From assembly GCA_020744425.1 (NCBI GenBank), contig JAGMUV010000030.1, positions 681,465-745,464 on the forward strand: a stretch of 64,000 nt of DNA, written 5' to 3'. Below the pieces are notes generated by a model. It had not been told where the DNA came from. It ran no database searches and worked only from the letters and a program-made list of their open reading frames with translations. Below, one piece after another: positions 45,787-54,939 of this stretch (positions are counted from its first letter, which is position 1; every line of letters begins with the position of its first letter). The DNA comes from Dactylonectria macrodidyma (taxonomy: Eukaryota; Ascomycota; Sordariomycetes; Hypocreales; Nectriaceae). A program made the position numbers and the translations under genes.

Positions 45787-46545
45787 ATGGGCCGCCGTGC
45801 ACTCTCTGCTGCAGAAAAAGTAGCACGACAGAAACAACGGGAAGTAGCAGCCCAAGCTAGGCAAGCGCAGCGCATTGAAGAATGTGCTCAAAACCCCAAT
45901 ATCCGTCTTATACATGCTCCCCCACCCCCAGCCGAGCGCGATCAAGCAGTGTCAGGCCGGCCAAGACGCCAAAGCCCACGACTCATCCATGACAGACCTC
46001 CTTTGCCAGCCATCGCGGCCCGCATAGACCCGCCGCTTATTGAGACCCCCGCTGCACTAACACGACTGCCGGAGCTGCCGCAATCAAGGCGCCGGAGCCC
46101 CCGACTCGTGGTTCCGACCGGATTAATAGAAGCACAGACAGATCTACCACCAGTCGTGCGACAGGATCAGGAAGACCAAGAGTCCCTAACCGTTTCGTTC
46201 TCTGCCCTACATCTATGCAGCCAGGGCGAGGTGGATCAGAACGAAGACCTAGTAAGCGAGGGCCTGTGCCAGGATTCAAATGAGCCTGAGCAGGAAGTGC
46301 AGACAAGCCCTGTTTTATCTTGCTCTCCCATTCCTGTTGGCTCTTCTGTGGTCTCTTGTGATGCTATATCTCGCCCCTCATCGCCGTCTTCGGCTGCCTC
46401 CACCCCTTCGTCTCCCACCCCCCCCTCCTTGGACTGGTCGACTTGGTCTGGGCTGTCAGATCGGATTGACCCACCAAGTCCAACTTCATCTTCTGCATCT
46501 CAGTCATCTGGTCAAGGCAATCTGATCCTTGTTGGATTCCTCTAA
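45787..46545 (+). CDS. ORF A of an unrecognised two-ORF locus (252 aa), in frame with ORF B
   Basis: ATG at 45787. The N-terminus is helical and basic (MGRRALSAAEKVARQKQREV), the rest disordered with two copies of an RR-x-SPRL motif (RRQSPRLIHD at about 60; RRRSPRLVVP at about 103), acidic stretches and a Ser/Pro-rich end. It stops with TAA at 46543-46545 but the frame stays open for 1272 codons beyond 46603. A 57-nt intron (46511-46567, GTCAAG...AAACAG) would remove the TAA and fuse both into one protein of about 1500 residues; signals are moderate. No family is recognised. Confidence 0.55.
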   Translation: MGRRALSAAEKVARQKQREVAAQARQAQRIEECAQNPNIRLIHAPPPPAERDQAVSGRPRRQSPRLIHDRPPLPAIAARIDPPLIETPAALTRLPELPQSRRRSPRLVVPTGLIEAQTDLPPVVRQDQEDQESLTVSFSALHLCSQGEVDQNEDLVSEGLCQDSNEPEQEVQTSPVLSCSPIPVGSSVVSCDAISRPSSPSSAASTPSSPTPPSLDWSTWSGLSDRIDPPSPTSSSASQSSGQGNLILVGFL

Positions 46546-46701
46546 GCTATTCATAGCCAGGAAACAGCAGGAGGCGAGGACTTTCTCCAAGAGCAAGGCA
46601 GGGTGTATGAGGATGTATTTAAGACGTATTTCCGGAGTGAATGTCAATGTAAGCGTCCCTTAGTTATTGTATCTGCATTTGTATCTGCCTTATATATAGT
46701 T

Positions 46702-49700
46702 ATGAGAAGAGCGAATACTGACTATAAGGGCATAGGTGCATATGAACACGATCCGGAGCCAGAACAGACGCACAGCCTGCAGGAGAGATCTCAGTTTCTC
46801 CAATGCTCCTTGCCTCCTCTGTCGGATGTGTTCGGCGGTGGCGATGGCACCTTTGACCCTCGAGCCTCGTTCCATCAATGGCAGAACCTGCTCTCTAACC
46901 GACCGTCAGAGCCGCTGTCCTTCTGCAAGACCCAGGCCAGCCTGCCTGACGAATCGATCACCATCACGAGGCAGTGGGACATTGACAGCATATGGCTCGG
47001 CGCAAAGGACCTGTCAGCAATCCAAGACCCTGGTGGGTTCTATCTTTCCTTCATGCCCCCTCACAAGCGCAACCTGAGCACCGATCAGGTCATCCAACCG
47101 CACGGGCTGGACCTGGCCCACACGCGGCACATCCATATCGGCTCCTTCACCACTGCTAGCACCCGCTTCTCCGTCCTCCTCTTCTTTCCTCGCACAGCAG
47201 CCGGCAAGAAGACGTCGGCGTCGTCGAACAGCCTTTCACTCGATCGGCAGCGGGACCTCTACGACGAGATCATCCTCCCGGCAGCCTACGAGACCCTCCC
47301 GGACCACGCGCGACAGGAGATTCCCAGCTCCTACGACCTGGTATATGCCAAGTCCCGCTCTTACCAGGAGAAGCCCGGCTCGAGCCGGTGGTGTGCCGAA
47401 GATGAGAGCCGGGCCTTTCACCTCAGCTACCATATCCCCCGGGAATCCCTCGCAGCTTTCTGGGCGTCGGTCGTGCGAAGGGCTAACGCATGCACAGTCA
47501 CTACCCGGCGCGGCGAGGCCTTTCCCTATTTCGAGAACCCGCGCCTGCTCTTCCAGTCTCACGACTTGAAGAACGTCTTTGCCCGGCCGAGCCTGCACGA
47601 AAGCATGACCCTCCTTCGAGATATGGTCCTCATCAGCCTCGACCCGGCCCAACTAGATATGCACTCCTGCTGGCTGGATATTGGGAACCGAGACTGGGTT
47701 CAGCAGCCGCCTCGGTCAGAGCCTGACCAAGGATCCCAGGAGCCTTGGACGCTCCTCTGGAAGAGCCGTTGCCACGAACGGCTGCACGAGGAACTGGCCG
47801 CGATCGCACCAAATGCGGCGTCTCTGCGGCCGACCCAGTTCCAGACGTGCCTGCTTCGCGACATAGGCACCTACACGGCCAAGGCGAAACCCACACGCAC
47901 GGCTAACGCGGGGCACCCGGAGGCGAGGGCGCCCGGCATCATCCGGGCCAAGGCGTACAACTGCTACAAGGAGCTCTTCGGCGTCATGTACAGCGACTAT
48001 CAGCTGTTCGGGTCCAGCTTCCTGCCCCTTCTTGCCTTTGACCAGGGCATGATTCAGGACCTTTCCTCCGCCAGCCAAGGCCGCGACCGAGCCTCGGTGA
48101 ACCAGCTCAACCGCAACTCCATCGCCCGCGCGTGGGAAGCCAACAAGCGGCACCTGCGCGCCATAAGCGAGGCCCGCGTGCCGGCCAACTACGGCATCAG
48201 GAAGGAGGTCACGTTCCGGCTGGATGCGGTCCTGGCCATGTGGGGCAACGGCGCCTTCGACCCGGCCCGCAGCCCCCACACGGCCCGGCTCTCCCGCGTC
48301 GTCCCGCTCCGGCCCGGCGAGGGGGCGGAGGGGGGCCGACCGCACCACTACCCCTTCTGGGCCGTCCCAACCCGCGTCATCAACACCCTCGTCGCCACCC
48401 AGGCAGCCCGCTTCGTGCTCCCGCTCGACCACATATTCCGAGAGGCAGCCTCGTTGCCTGCTGCTGCGACGAAAAACCATCGAGGCCAGCCCGGCCCCTC
48501 TACATCATCCCCTATCCAGCAGGTCCTCGGCTTCTACACCGCCCAGCTCCTGTGCCGCCTCCTCACCTACAGCCTGACCAGTGAGACAGAATACTCGTTT
48601 GACAACTGGATTTGGCTGTCGCGATGGACTGTAAAGGCCAAGCCTCCGATGAAGGGAGCCGGAAGAGCTGTACGCAAAGAACGCCGCGGTCTCGGCCTCC
48701 GCGCGCCCCTGGATGCGACCGGCATGCTCTGGATCCCGAGCGGCCATGTCAACTGGCAGCAAGGCCACCTCTCCATCCAAGTCCTGCTCGACCTCTACAT
48801 CCCTCGGAGCCCGCTGCAAGCCAAACTGGCGCATCAATCCAGCCTGCAGGCCTTCACCACCTCGCAGGTCACGGTGGAGTACCTGCTGAAAACCTGGCTA
48901 GGCGAGGCTCGTCAGAGGCTCGACCAGGGGCAGAGGGACCAGGGCATCGACCTGATGCAGAACGCACTCGAGCTCGCTGTGGAGGAGGTGGCCCGAGCCT
49001 ACCATCAGCATCTCCTCGCCAAGCTCGCGTCGTACTGGAGCCGGGCCCGAGACCAGGTCGGCCGCCAGCGGTTGGGCGATTTGATCCCGCTGCAGAAGGC
49101 TCAGGAAGGGTGCGTCGCCCAGCCTGCCAGAATCGTCACGGCCCGGACCATATGGGAGATCTACTGCGAAGCGTGGGCCATGTATACCCAGGTCGTCGGC
49201 CAAGAGAACGGCACGGCCGCGGAAGAGACCCTGCCGCCCGAGCTGCCTTGCTGGATGTCCACGCGGCGGCACAAGCCACCAAAGAACAGCTGGTGCGACT
49301 TTGTCTTCGACCAACTGTTCCACCGGCCTACTCCACCCACATGGAAGAACAATCACTTCCTGCAGCTATACGAGACATACAAGGGGATTTGGGAGACGGT
49401 CCAGGACTACGCCAAGCCATTTGACTACTACTTTAGCCCTCAGATCGGTCGCTACATCATGGTGGCCTTCAACAGCGACAAGACCAAGGAGGTCGGCACG
49501 AGGCATGGCGAGGATACCTGGCACCACAGCAAGCCCGCCTTCTTCCAGATCCAGTACTGGGCACCTTACTTCTCCCCCCCCGAACATCAACGACCGACCT
49601 TAGGCAGCGCCTTCCCCCGTCCGCAATACCACCAGGGTTTATGCTCGACCTCGGTTGCCCAGACGTTGAACTCCCAGTCTGTGGAAGGGCTGGACCTGGA

Positions 49701-50421
49701 GCTCCAGAACGAATGGGTTGAACTGGTACTCCTCAGAGACACCGCCGAGTCTTCTGCGGAGAAGAAGAGAGTGGTGACACGCTGCAAGCGGGCGCTGTGG
49801 TGTATGGGCCGCCTCCTTGGTCCCTCTTGGGGCAACGACAGCGAGGTTGCTTATATGATACCGTGGGAGCTAGAAAGGATTTCCGAGCGTGTATATGGCG
49901 ATCCAGACCATCTTCGACTTCCTGTTCCACACAGCCATATACCTGCCAGTAAGCAGAGAGATGTAGTCAGCCTGCCGACCATCATATTGCCTACATGGAG
50001 AAATATCCGCGACCTAGTAGCTGTTATGGCTACTATCACGTATCTTACTGACAAGGTAAAAAAGCGACGGAAGATATTAAAACAGCGAGCATTTAACAGG
50101 GGCTACGAGTTTGACTTACCAGACTTCCTCATAACCAGATGCAACGCAACAGATACTATGCCAGAAGCAGATGGGGTTTCTGCACTACGAGAGTTTTTGA
50201 CCCAGACCGAGCCGCCGCAATGGGATGTTGCAGAGTCTATAGAAGCTATGGGAGATGGAGTAGAGGAGGTAGGAGAGGATAGTGAAGCTGAAGAGAGGGG
50301 AGATGAGGATGAAGATTTAGAGAAAGAGACTGAGGATGAAGACATAGATGAAGAGACTGAGGATGAAGATATAGATGAAGAGACTGAGAATGAAGAAGTG
50401 GAGGAGGAGGCTGAAGATTAA
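46702..50421 (+). CDS. ORF B: very large protein of unknown function (about 1239 aa)
   Basis: The open frame runs from 46546; its first ATG is 46702 (if not joined to ORF A). A possible 51-nt frame-neutral intron at 46649-46699 (GTAAGC...TATAG) lies just before. The protein is globular and Trp/His-rich: QWDIDSIWLGAKDL, HTRHIHIGSF, SSRWCAEDESRAFHLSYHIP, ARSPHTARLSRVVPLR, WAVPTRVINTLVATQAARF, TEYSFDNWIWLSRW, PELPCWMSTRRHKPPKNSW. Residues 1180-1239 are a nearly pure Glu/Asp tail with a repeated TEDEDIDEE unit. No catalytic motif, zinc cluster or membrane segment is identified. I recognise it only as resembling large uncharacterised ORFs of ascomycetes. The central 2.8 kb is GC-rich, unlike the gene's ends and flanks. 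Confidence 0.7.
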   Translation: MRRANTDYKGIGAYEHDPEPEQTHSLQERSQFLQCSLPPLSDVFGGGDGTFDPRASFHQWQNLLSNRPSEPLSFCKTQASLPDESITITRQWDIDSIWLGAKDLSAIQDPGGFYLSFMPPHKRNLSTDQVIQPHGLDLAHTRHIHIGSFTTASTRFSVLLFFPRTAAGKKTSASSNSLSLDRQRDLYDEIILPAAYETLPDHARQEIPSSYDLVYAKSRSYQEKPGSSRWCAEDESRAFHLSYHIPRESLAAFWASVVRRANACTVTTRRGEAFPYFENPRLLFQSHDLKNVFARPSLHESMTLLRDMVLISLDPAQLDMHSCWLDIGNRDWVQQPPRSEPDQGSQEPWTLLWKSRCHERLHEELAAIAPNAASLRPTQFQTCLLRDIGTYTAKAKPTRTANAGHPEARAPGIIRAKAYNCYKELFGVMYSDYQLFGSSFLPLLAFDQGMIQDLSSASQGRDRASVNQLNRNSIARAWEANKRHLRAISEARVPANYGIRKEVTFRLDAVLAMWGNGAFDPARSPHTARLSRVVPLRPGEGAEGGRPHHYPFWAVPTRVINTLVATQAARFVLPLDHIFREAASLPAAATKNHRGQPGPSTSSPIQQVLGFYTAQLLCRLLTYSLTSETEYSFDNWIWLSRWTVKAKPPMKGAGRAVRKERRGLGLRAPLDATGMLWIPSGHVNWQQGHLSIQVLLDLYIPRSPLQAKLAHQSSLQAFTTSQVTVEYLLKTWLGEARQRLDQGQRDQGIDLMQNALELAVEEVARAYHQHLLAKLASYWSRARDQVGRQRLGDLIPLQKAQEGCVAQPARIVTARTIWEIYCEAWAMYTQVVGQENGTAAEETLPPELPCWMSTRRHKPPKNSWCDFVFDQLFHRPTPPTWKNNHFLQLYETYKGIWETVQDYAKPFDYYFSPQIGRYIMVAFNSDKTKEVGTRHGEDTWHHSKPAFFQIQYWAPYFSPPEHQRPTLGSAFPRPQYHQGLCSTSVAQTLNSQSVEGLDLELQNEWVELVLLRDTAESSAEKKRVVTRCKRALWCMGRLLGPSWGNDSEVAYMIPWELERISERVYGDPDHLRLPVPHSHIPASKQRDVVSLPTIILPTWRNIRDLVAVMATITYLTDKVKKRRKILKQRAFNRGYEFDLPDFLITRCNATDTMPEADGVSALREFLTQTEPPQWDVAESIEAMGDGVEEVGEDSEAEERGDEDEDLEKETEDEDIDEETEDEDIDEETENEEVEEEAED

Positions 50422-50772
50422 AAAGAAATAGGGATTTAAGTATATAAGCTAATTAAATTAAATTATATTATAAATAGTAATTAACTAATAAAAATAAAAT
50501 TAGAAGAACTAAGCTACTAAGTGGGAAGTGGTGACCTTAAATTACAGATTTAAAGGCTTGTAACTAGCTTATATATATAAACCCTAGTCTAGTTATTACA
50601 AAATACGTTATTATATTATAGATAGTATTTATAAATACATTTCCTAGTACCAAATGCAGTAATAGCAGATGCGTGAAGAGGAAAAGAGGCAAAAAGAAAT
50701 AGAAGGGGTCATCCAAACTGGGCAAAAAATATATGTCTAGGAAGAGAAAAAAAAAGCTCTACACAGCCAGCC
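50422..50772. other. AT-rich spacer
   Basis: About 350 bases following ORF B, probably its 3' UTR (AATAAA-like at about 50489) plus degraded sequence. No gene. Confidence 0.4.
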
Positions 50773-50845
50773 AGGCAGCACCGGGATTCAAACCCGGACC
50801 TATTCCTTAGCAAGAGGAACGCTCTAACCCTTAAGCTGTACAGCC
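50773..50845 (-). tRNA. tRNA-like sequence, probably degenerate (anticodon TGC if functional)
   Basis: Read on the minus strand, 73 bases fold as a cloverleaf: a 5' acceptor GGCTGTA pairs with 3' TGCTGCC except one T-T mismatch; D arm GCTT...GAGC; anticodon stem TTCCT/AGGAA with a 7-base loop CTTGCTA; T arm CCGGG/CCCGG with loop TTTGAAT. Faults: no U8, a T at position 37, and TTT instead of TTC in the T loop. The position-37 T and missing U8 argue against a working tRNA; it may be a mutated gene or a tRNA-derived SINE head. Confidence 0.5.
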
Positions 50846-52760
50846 TCTTCCCCTTCGAAGTTAACAACGTCGACATGATACCGAGACATGAGGCTATTCC
50901 CACTCCTACACATACTAGCAGCCCAGGTTGACGTCAGGCAGTTATGAGTAGCAGAAGTATGATGGACCCACTTTTAGAGAAGCCTAAGGACCTTGTTCTA
51001 CGCCACCCCAGCTGTCATGACCCACGTTACAACGGCACAGTCAGGTCACAACAGCACAGTCATAAGCACACATGTAATAAGACACGCTCTTCCTCCGGGC
51101 GTCTATGCATTGGTTGTTCCCAAATTCAGCCCGACGGCGCCGGGCAATCTAGCAGACTACGCAATTCAGTTGGTTCAAACCAGGTCAGGTTGTCTTGGCG
51201 TTGGTATAACAGCATGTGACCAAGCTCGGATGCAGGGCACACCGCTGGACCGTTGGTTGCTCCAACTGGGCGCCGCCGAGACTCCACCCGGATTGGCCCT
51301 TCCCCCGGCCCAAAGTTGATTTAGCTAATCGTTCGTGTTGCTGGCATGCGGCACCATTTCCCTGAGGCGGCGCCTATGAGTTGGTCACTCTCAAGACTGT
51401 GCTGCAAGCGCCGGGTTGAGCGGGGCCGGATTGAGCGGAGCACACAACGCAATTGGATTGGGCATGGTAGCCCAACTACGTTGGCTCTACTGTGCTGGTT
51501 CTACCGTGTTGGCTTGGCCATGTGGGTTTTTAGGGCCAGCAGCACCTAACCAAGGTGGTTAGTTTAGGTTGTTGGTTGTGCTCAAAACACCTCGCCACAA
51601 CGCCAGCCTCATCAGCCTAATCCTTTTGACCTAGACTCACCCACTTCCACCAATCAGAACGATGGCCTTTTAGTCGCCAACATCTCCATCCCTTTCCCCA
51701 AACGCCTCCGAGTTAGTTGTTTCACAGTTATATCCCGCGGGCGTTGGGTTAGGCCAATTCATATATAGCATATAATTACGTAGTAAAGATAATGAGATGG
51801 GAGGGTTATAATTAGAGATAGAAATAAAAGAAGATGATAAATAGGGAAGGTAGTAGAGTCGGGGCGTAGAAAGAAAGGAAAAGCAGAAAGTAAGTTAGAA
51901 AGAAGAGTATTGCTTAGTATTGGGTATATTATTCTATTAATATACAGATGCTAACTTATACATTCTCTATAAATGAAACTTCTACCCTGTTCTCCTAAGG
52001 TCCTATTGTTCATCTTGTCAGCCGCTGTACCGTTGAAATATTAACTTGGCTGCAGGAGTATGGATGATCTGTACACTACTTGTAAAGGATATATGCGCTA
52101 TAAGACACACCCCATTCTTCATGGCTGCCGGTTTGGCATACTTTAAACTTCTTCTGATAGCTCCGGGCCTCGCAGGTGTAATAGTTATGCTCATTATTAG
52201 TATGACTGCAAACGTCACACCATCCGTTGCGTCCTGAGCTTGCAGACATTGTGTTTGTTTGTTGTAAGGTTAAGGTAGCTGTTCATCTTTATAGTATAAG
52301 TATAATGCTTTCTAAGACATAAGGCAGAAAAGGGGCATACCTTATAATATAACTGAAATTGAAGCTTTTGAATATAAGTCTAGAGAGATTGACTGAGAAT
52401 TTAATTAGGAAATCAACAGATGAAATTGAAGAGTGATATAGAATAAGACCCAGCACTGGGGGGAAGAGAGATCAATTGTATTATATAGACCTATTGCTTA
52501 TACTATTACCATGATCATTTACGCGCCGAGTCTGGTCTGCGTAGGGATTCTTTGATGAAGTGTGTGTGTGTGGGGGGGGGGGGGGCTATTTCAGGAAGCG
52601 CGCGTCAAACCCATAGTGGATTTACAGAAGCAGGAAGGCGGTGTGCTAAGAAAGTGCTAGCTACAAAGCCCCACCCATGCCCTCTTCGCATCCTTTTACA
52701 TCTTTTCCCACTTTACATCGTTCGAACCAACAATAACATTCTTCTACGTTATAACAAATC
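50846..52760. other. Long spacer with no supported gene
   Basis: About 1.9 kb. Short frames (e.g. 50993-51319, 51346-51549) show no domains and no splice continuity. A plus frame at 52046-52237 is hydrophobic (GLAYFKLLLIAPGLAGVIVM), maybe a relic of a membrane protein. Contains a (TG)n/G14 tract at 52561-52585. Confidence 0.35.
52561..52585 (+). repeat. (TG)n followed by a run of 14 G
   Basis: Simple-sequence tract; the G run is long enough to form a G-quadruplex or to be an assembly-sensitive homopolymer. Confidence 0.9.
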
Positions 52761-54699
52761 ATGAACAATGAAATTCGGCCAAGCGCTGAGTCTTACTACG
52801 CCGCATATGTAAACAGTTTCAAGTTATGGTCTGGATTACGAGGCCAAGCGCGAAGGAACCCGGCGCTCCTACCTTACGCCATCTCACTCAACGATGCCTT
52901 CTCTCAGCATCCCTGTTTACGGCCAGACACGAGAATCAACCATGTTCGGTACTAGAGATATAGCCGAGCATATGTCAGCGGGTTCTCAGAATGGGGTTCT
53001 TCGTCATCGGGCTGCTAACAGGAGATGCCTTCATTTCGTCAGCTAGTAGACATTACAGTCTTAGCGAAGGATCCGATCCCTCTTTGCATTGACCAGAGTT
53101 GATATAAAAATAACTACTACAAAAGCTGGTTCTTACTTGAGGATCGAAACTACGTCTCTATCCTCATGTTAGCATGGGCATATGTACTATCGGCTCGCTG
53201 GACTGAGCTTGCGCTGAGAGAAGGCTCTATTATATATACGGACAGTCAAGTATCGGCCCCAGAATATCCGAATGAAGATTCTCATCAGACTTCACCTACA
53301 AGCATATTCATTGGGGCATGCAGTTTTCAGGAGGCGCGCTGGTGGGCTGCGGTCCTGGCACCCGGCAGAGGGTGGCAAGCGATGATGGCCATATAAGAAG
53401 ACGAGCTATTGGCATCATGGTCCATTTCTTTAGCCTTGAGCCCTAGTCTCTGTATTTCTAGCCAGCAAAATCCGGCATCGTCCACATCAGTCTCAATAAC
53501 GAGCAGAGCAGCATCGTCTTTGGAAGCCATTGCGTTTCTCGACAAATTTTGCTATCTTCATGAACTCCATGATCAAAGCTCAGCCGCTCTAGCAGCTGTT
53601 CTCCTACTCCCCAGCCTGCGAGGGACCCCGTCCTTAACTTTGCCAGCACTGAAGATGGGTGGAGGCGGACTGGAGAGCTCATGCAACATCACATCCGTGT
53701 CATCTGCTAAAGCACAGCCTGGAGGTGGCGATGGAGGGCAACGACGCCGCCACCGCATGCCTCGGCATCAAGACGTGGATAGACTCCTTACCTTGAGCTG
53801 CCACGTTAAAGGACTTCAGAGCATTTTGCTAGGGGTTTTCTTCGAGCCAGGCGTGGAATGCAATAAGGCAGGACTATGGTTGCAGGGAGCATTACACGTC
53901 GCCGACTCGTTGGTCGCAACTGAGCCATGGGTTCTAGGGCGAATGCTGATGGACCGGCTACCCGAGGCCGCCCCTCTCTGGCTGGGAGTAACGATACTTG
54001 GCCTTCAGCAGAGATATATCAGGCAAGTTGGCTTTGGGCAAATACCGACTGACTTGAACGCTGCTGCATGGTCTGGTACTATGCAGTCATTTATTCAGGA
54101 GCCTTCAGCTGACCATTCTGGTGGGCCTGCATGGATATCCCGTGCAGACGAGTGCTGCCTCCTTTTCCTTTCTTAAGCGGAAGACCATTCCCGTGCACCC
54201 GTTTGTCAATGGGCGCCCTTTGGCACTACTGCTATTGAGCAGTTAGACATCGAAGCCTGAATACACCGAGACTGCCTGCGGCTATGGCCTCCGATATAAG
54301 GGGTTTACTTGGGTTTGTATAGGCGATGAGTCTAGGGTTGAACAGTCCACTCTTGTGGCTCCCGCCAATGCTCCTAAGGCATCCACCTCTCCTTGCATCC
54401 AGCGACGTAGCGTGGACTCTACTATTGCCGGAAGACCTGGATCATACCTAAGGAGTTCATATCAGAAGTTGCTAATGCGGAGTATATTTAGCTGGCTACG
54501 ACCTGATGGCTATGCGTTAGATGAGAAGCAAATACGGACATATGAGTGGCTTGATATGCCTGGGAGTGATGAAGAGGAGGAGGATGAGGATGAGGATAAT
54601 GAGAGTGAGATTAAGTCATTCCGTCATGTTTCATTATGGATTGAAAACGTAGAGGTGCGATTAGAGGACCTATGCCGTTGTGGGAGAAAGGAACGCTAG
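52761..54699 (+). pseudogene. Decayed member of a multicopy ascomycete hypothetical-protein family
   Basis: Successive plus-strand frames read like parts of one protein: YYAAYVNSFKLWSGLRGQAR (52.8 kb), MLAWAYVLSARWTELAL and ARWWAAVLAPGRGWQAMM (53.2-53.4 kb), then SCHVKGLQSILLGVFFEPGV, DLNAAAWSGTMQSFIQEPS, ISRADECCLLFLS (53.4-54.2 kb), FGTTAIEQLDIEA, CGYGLRYKGFTWVC and an acidic end (54.3-54.7 kb). Stops interrupt at about 53394, 54174 and 54258, and a frame change occurs near 54270. The fragments resemble a large ascomycete family of unknown function that I remember from plant-pathogen genomes, with the order ARWWAA...NEAAWTG...SRADECR. The protein is broken. Confidence 0.55.
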
Positions 54700-54939
54700 T
54701 AGACTAGAGAGATAAACAAGCCGGAGCCATTTTAGTATAATGGATTAGAGAGAGGAAAGCCGGATTTGGGTTCAGCTCGCAAGCCCGGTCAAGTGCGGGG
54801 CCGGGGGCAACGTTATACCAGGCCGGACCGGCAGTTGGGGCCGCAAGAGGCGATGGCGAGGGCCGAAAATAAGACCCGCGGTCTCCGTTAAAAGTGGGCC
54901 CGGAAGGAGAGGTTGAATGTGCTCATAAGGAAATCAGGA
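54700..54939. other. Short spacer
   Basis: GC-mixed transition from the decayed gene into the purine-rich array. Nothing recognised. Confidence 0.3.

Noticed and set aside
47716..48480. 254-codon minus frame and other frames at 48.1-49.4 kb
   Set aside because: Expected in GC-rich coding DNA opposite ORF B; no domain.
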